Below, piece after piece: positions 62,905 to 64,000 of a stretch of DNA of 64,000 nucleotides. The position numbers were made by a program, and so were the translations under genes. Each line of letters opens with the position of its first letter. Position 1 is the first letter of the stretch. The notes beneath the pieces were generated by a model. The model was not told the DNA's origin, made no database searches, and was given only the letters and a program-made list of their open reading frames with translations. This stretch comes from Pelecanus crispus (Eukaryota; Chordata; Aves; Pelecaniformes; Pelecanidae), in assembly GCF_030463565.1 (NCBI RefSeq), contig NC_134653.1, positions 31,991,150-32,055,149 of the forward strand, in the 5' to 3' direction.

Positions 62905-63059
62905 AAGGGCCCGATCCAGCAATACCTACGCACGTACATATGTGCGTACGTGCGTGTATGTGTACTGAAGTGAGAAATAAGCGGTTCCCACGGACGCCAG
63001 GTATTTCTAACTGGGAGCTCACCCCGGCATTACAAAGCCCACTCTAAGATCAGGCCCTT
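62905..63059. mobile_element. 155-bp inverted-repeat element, MITE-like
   Basis: The ends are AAGGGCCCGATC (62905-62916) and GATCAGGCCCTT (63048-63059), 11 of 12 bases complementary. The interior near the left end continues CCAGCAATACCTACGCACGT. This resembles a family of palindromic amniote repeats that begin GGGCCCGATCCTGCAA and continue with ACGCACGTG words; that identification is from memory. No clear target-site duplication is visible. Confidence 0.6.
62927..62965. repeat. 39-bp alternating purine-pyrimidine tract with hairpin
   Basis: Strict pyrimidine/purine alternation from 62927 to 62965. It includes a perfect 10-bp inverted repeat, ACGCACGTAC (62928-62937) and GTACGTGCGT (62946-62955), around an 8-base loop. 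Confidence 0.9.
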
Positions 63060-64000
63060 GTGACCTGATGCAGACGGTTCTGCACATCCACCTGCCACGC
63101 ATTTGAAGGGAGCTGCACACACTTAGTGCCTTTCAATCAAGTTTAGCATAAGCGCGCTTCAACATAATTGAGAAAGAAGGAACATTTCTAACAATGATGT
63201 AGGGACTACGGAAACAAGGCTTATTTACAAGACTTGCTGAAAGAAAAATAGAAATCCCAAATACAGTATTAACGTGGAACATAGAAGTAAACATCTTATA
63301 AAGAAACAGTACAATGAAATCCAGTTCAGTGAAAACATGATATCAAAAAAGACCAATTGAAAATAAATTCACTGTGCATCAATCCCTTTGATCCTATTTA
63401 TGTACATAGTGGAACTTTTCTGTAAAGCAAGTTGTACCCAGTACAGAGATCTGGACCTAATACGTAAGTATTTTAACTGCTGTGTTATAGTATATATTCA
63501 GATCTGGACTATAAATGGTAAACAGATCATGTTAACTTCTGATGAAGTTAAGTATTTAGAAGACCAAATTTACAGTTGCGAATGCCATGCATTCAATAAG
63601 AGATCTCCACTATAGCTGCTAAAATAAAATATCAAGCTCCTTTTTCTCCTTGGACTCCAAGAGTGAAAATGGCTTCCTGATCTGTATTTGTTACAAAGTT
63701 AAGCACCAGGGATTTAAAAATTAAAAACAAAACAAAAACCCCAAACAAAAAAAGAAAAAAAAGGAAAAAAAAAAAAAAGAAAAAGCCTTACTACATGGCA
63801 TTATACAAACATAGGCCACTTTACAAAGGAGACAGCTGCAAACCAACTTTTAAAAGTTAGCACTGTTTTCAGAACACAAGGCACAAAACAAAAGCAGACA
63901 TCACGCCAGAACAATGAACTTCACATGAAAGCTAATACCTGACCTGTACCATCCTTAAATATCTTACAATGTTAAATAGAGAAATGAAAAAAAAAAAAAT

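Larger units (their letters stand above)
60650..64000 (-). other. Inferred 3' UTR of an upstream minus-strand gene, possibly BCL7A (partial)
   Basis: AT-rich sequence without exons, bounded on the left by AATAAA hexamers in the minus sense. In human, BCL7A lies directly upstream of MLXIP in the same orientation and has a multi-kilobase 3' UTR. No BCL7A coding sequence is in the window, so the gene name rests on synteny alone. Contents include a T-rich tract at 61189-61229, a CA repeat at 60844-60857, an inverted-repeat element at 62905-63059 and an A-rich tract at 63719-63785. Confidence 0.45.

Overview
This window looks like avian nuclear DNA. It is AT-rich and sparse in repeats, it carries two CR1 retrotransposon tails (one ending in the diagnostic repeated ATTCTATG octamer), and it holds one large spliced gene behind a GC-rich CpG island. 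I found no bacterial-type operons, CRISPR arrays, tRNA or rRNA genes.

The window is dominated by one complete minus-strand gene, MLXIP (MondoA), a glucose-sensing bHLH-leucine zipper transcription factor. I could trace 17 coding exons from an ATG at 56809 to a TAA at 7360-7362. All introns are GT-AG and every splice phase joins without a break. The joined coding sequence is 2751 nt and encodes 916 residues, close to the human protein of about 919. The N-terminal glucose-sensing module lies in exons 1-4, the transactivation segment in exons 6-8, a low-complexity linker in exons 9-12, the bHLHZip in exons 13-14 and the C-terminal dimerisation/cytoplasmic localisation domain in exons 15-17.

Layout from left to right: 1-1910 is sequence downstream of the gene, with a perfect 92-bp tandem duplication and a CR1 tail. 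Positions 1912-7359 are the inferred 3' UTR of about 5.4 kb. Positions 7360-28380 hold exons 17 to 2. Positions 28381-56438 are the 28-kb intron 1, with a second CR1 copy. Exon 1 lies in a CpG island at about 55.8-57.25 kb. Positions 57.25-60.65 kb are intergenic. From 60.65 kb to the end the sequence looks like the 3' UTR of a second minus-strand gene. Human synteny (BCL7A immediately upstream of MLXIP, same orientation) suggests BCL7A, but no BCL7A coding exon is in view.

I do not see a new multi-gene system. The best leads are a one-residue shortening between the DNA-contacting His and Glu in the MLXIP basic region, a 169-nt AG-free polypyrimidine zone before exon 11, a weak donor on the in-frame exon that carries the nuclear localisation signal, and a 155-bp inverted-repeat element with a 39-bp alternating purine-pyrimidine core in the inferred BCL7A 3' UTR.
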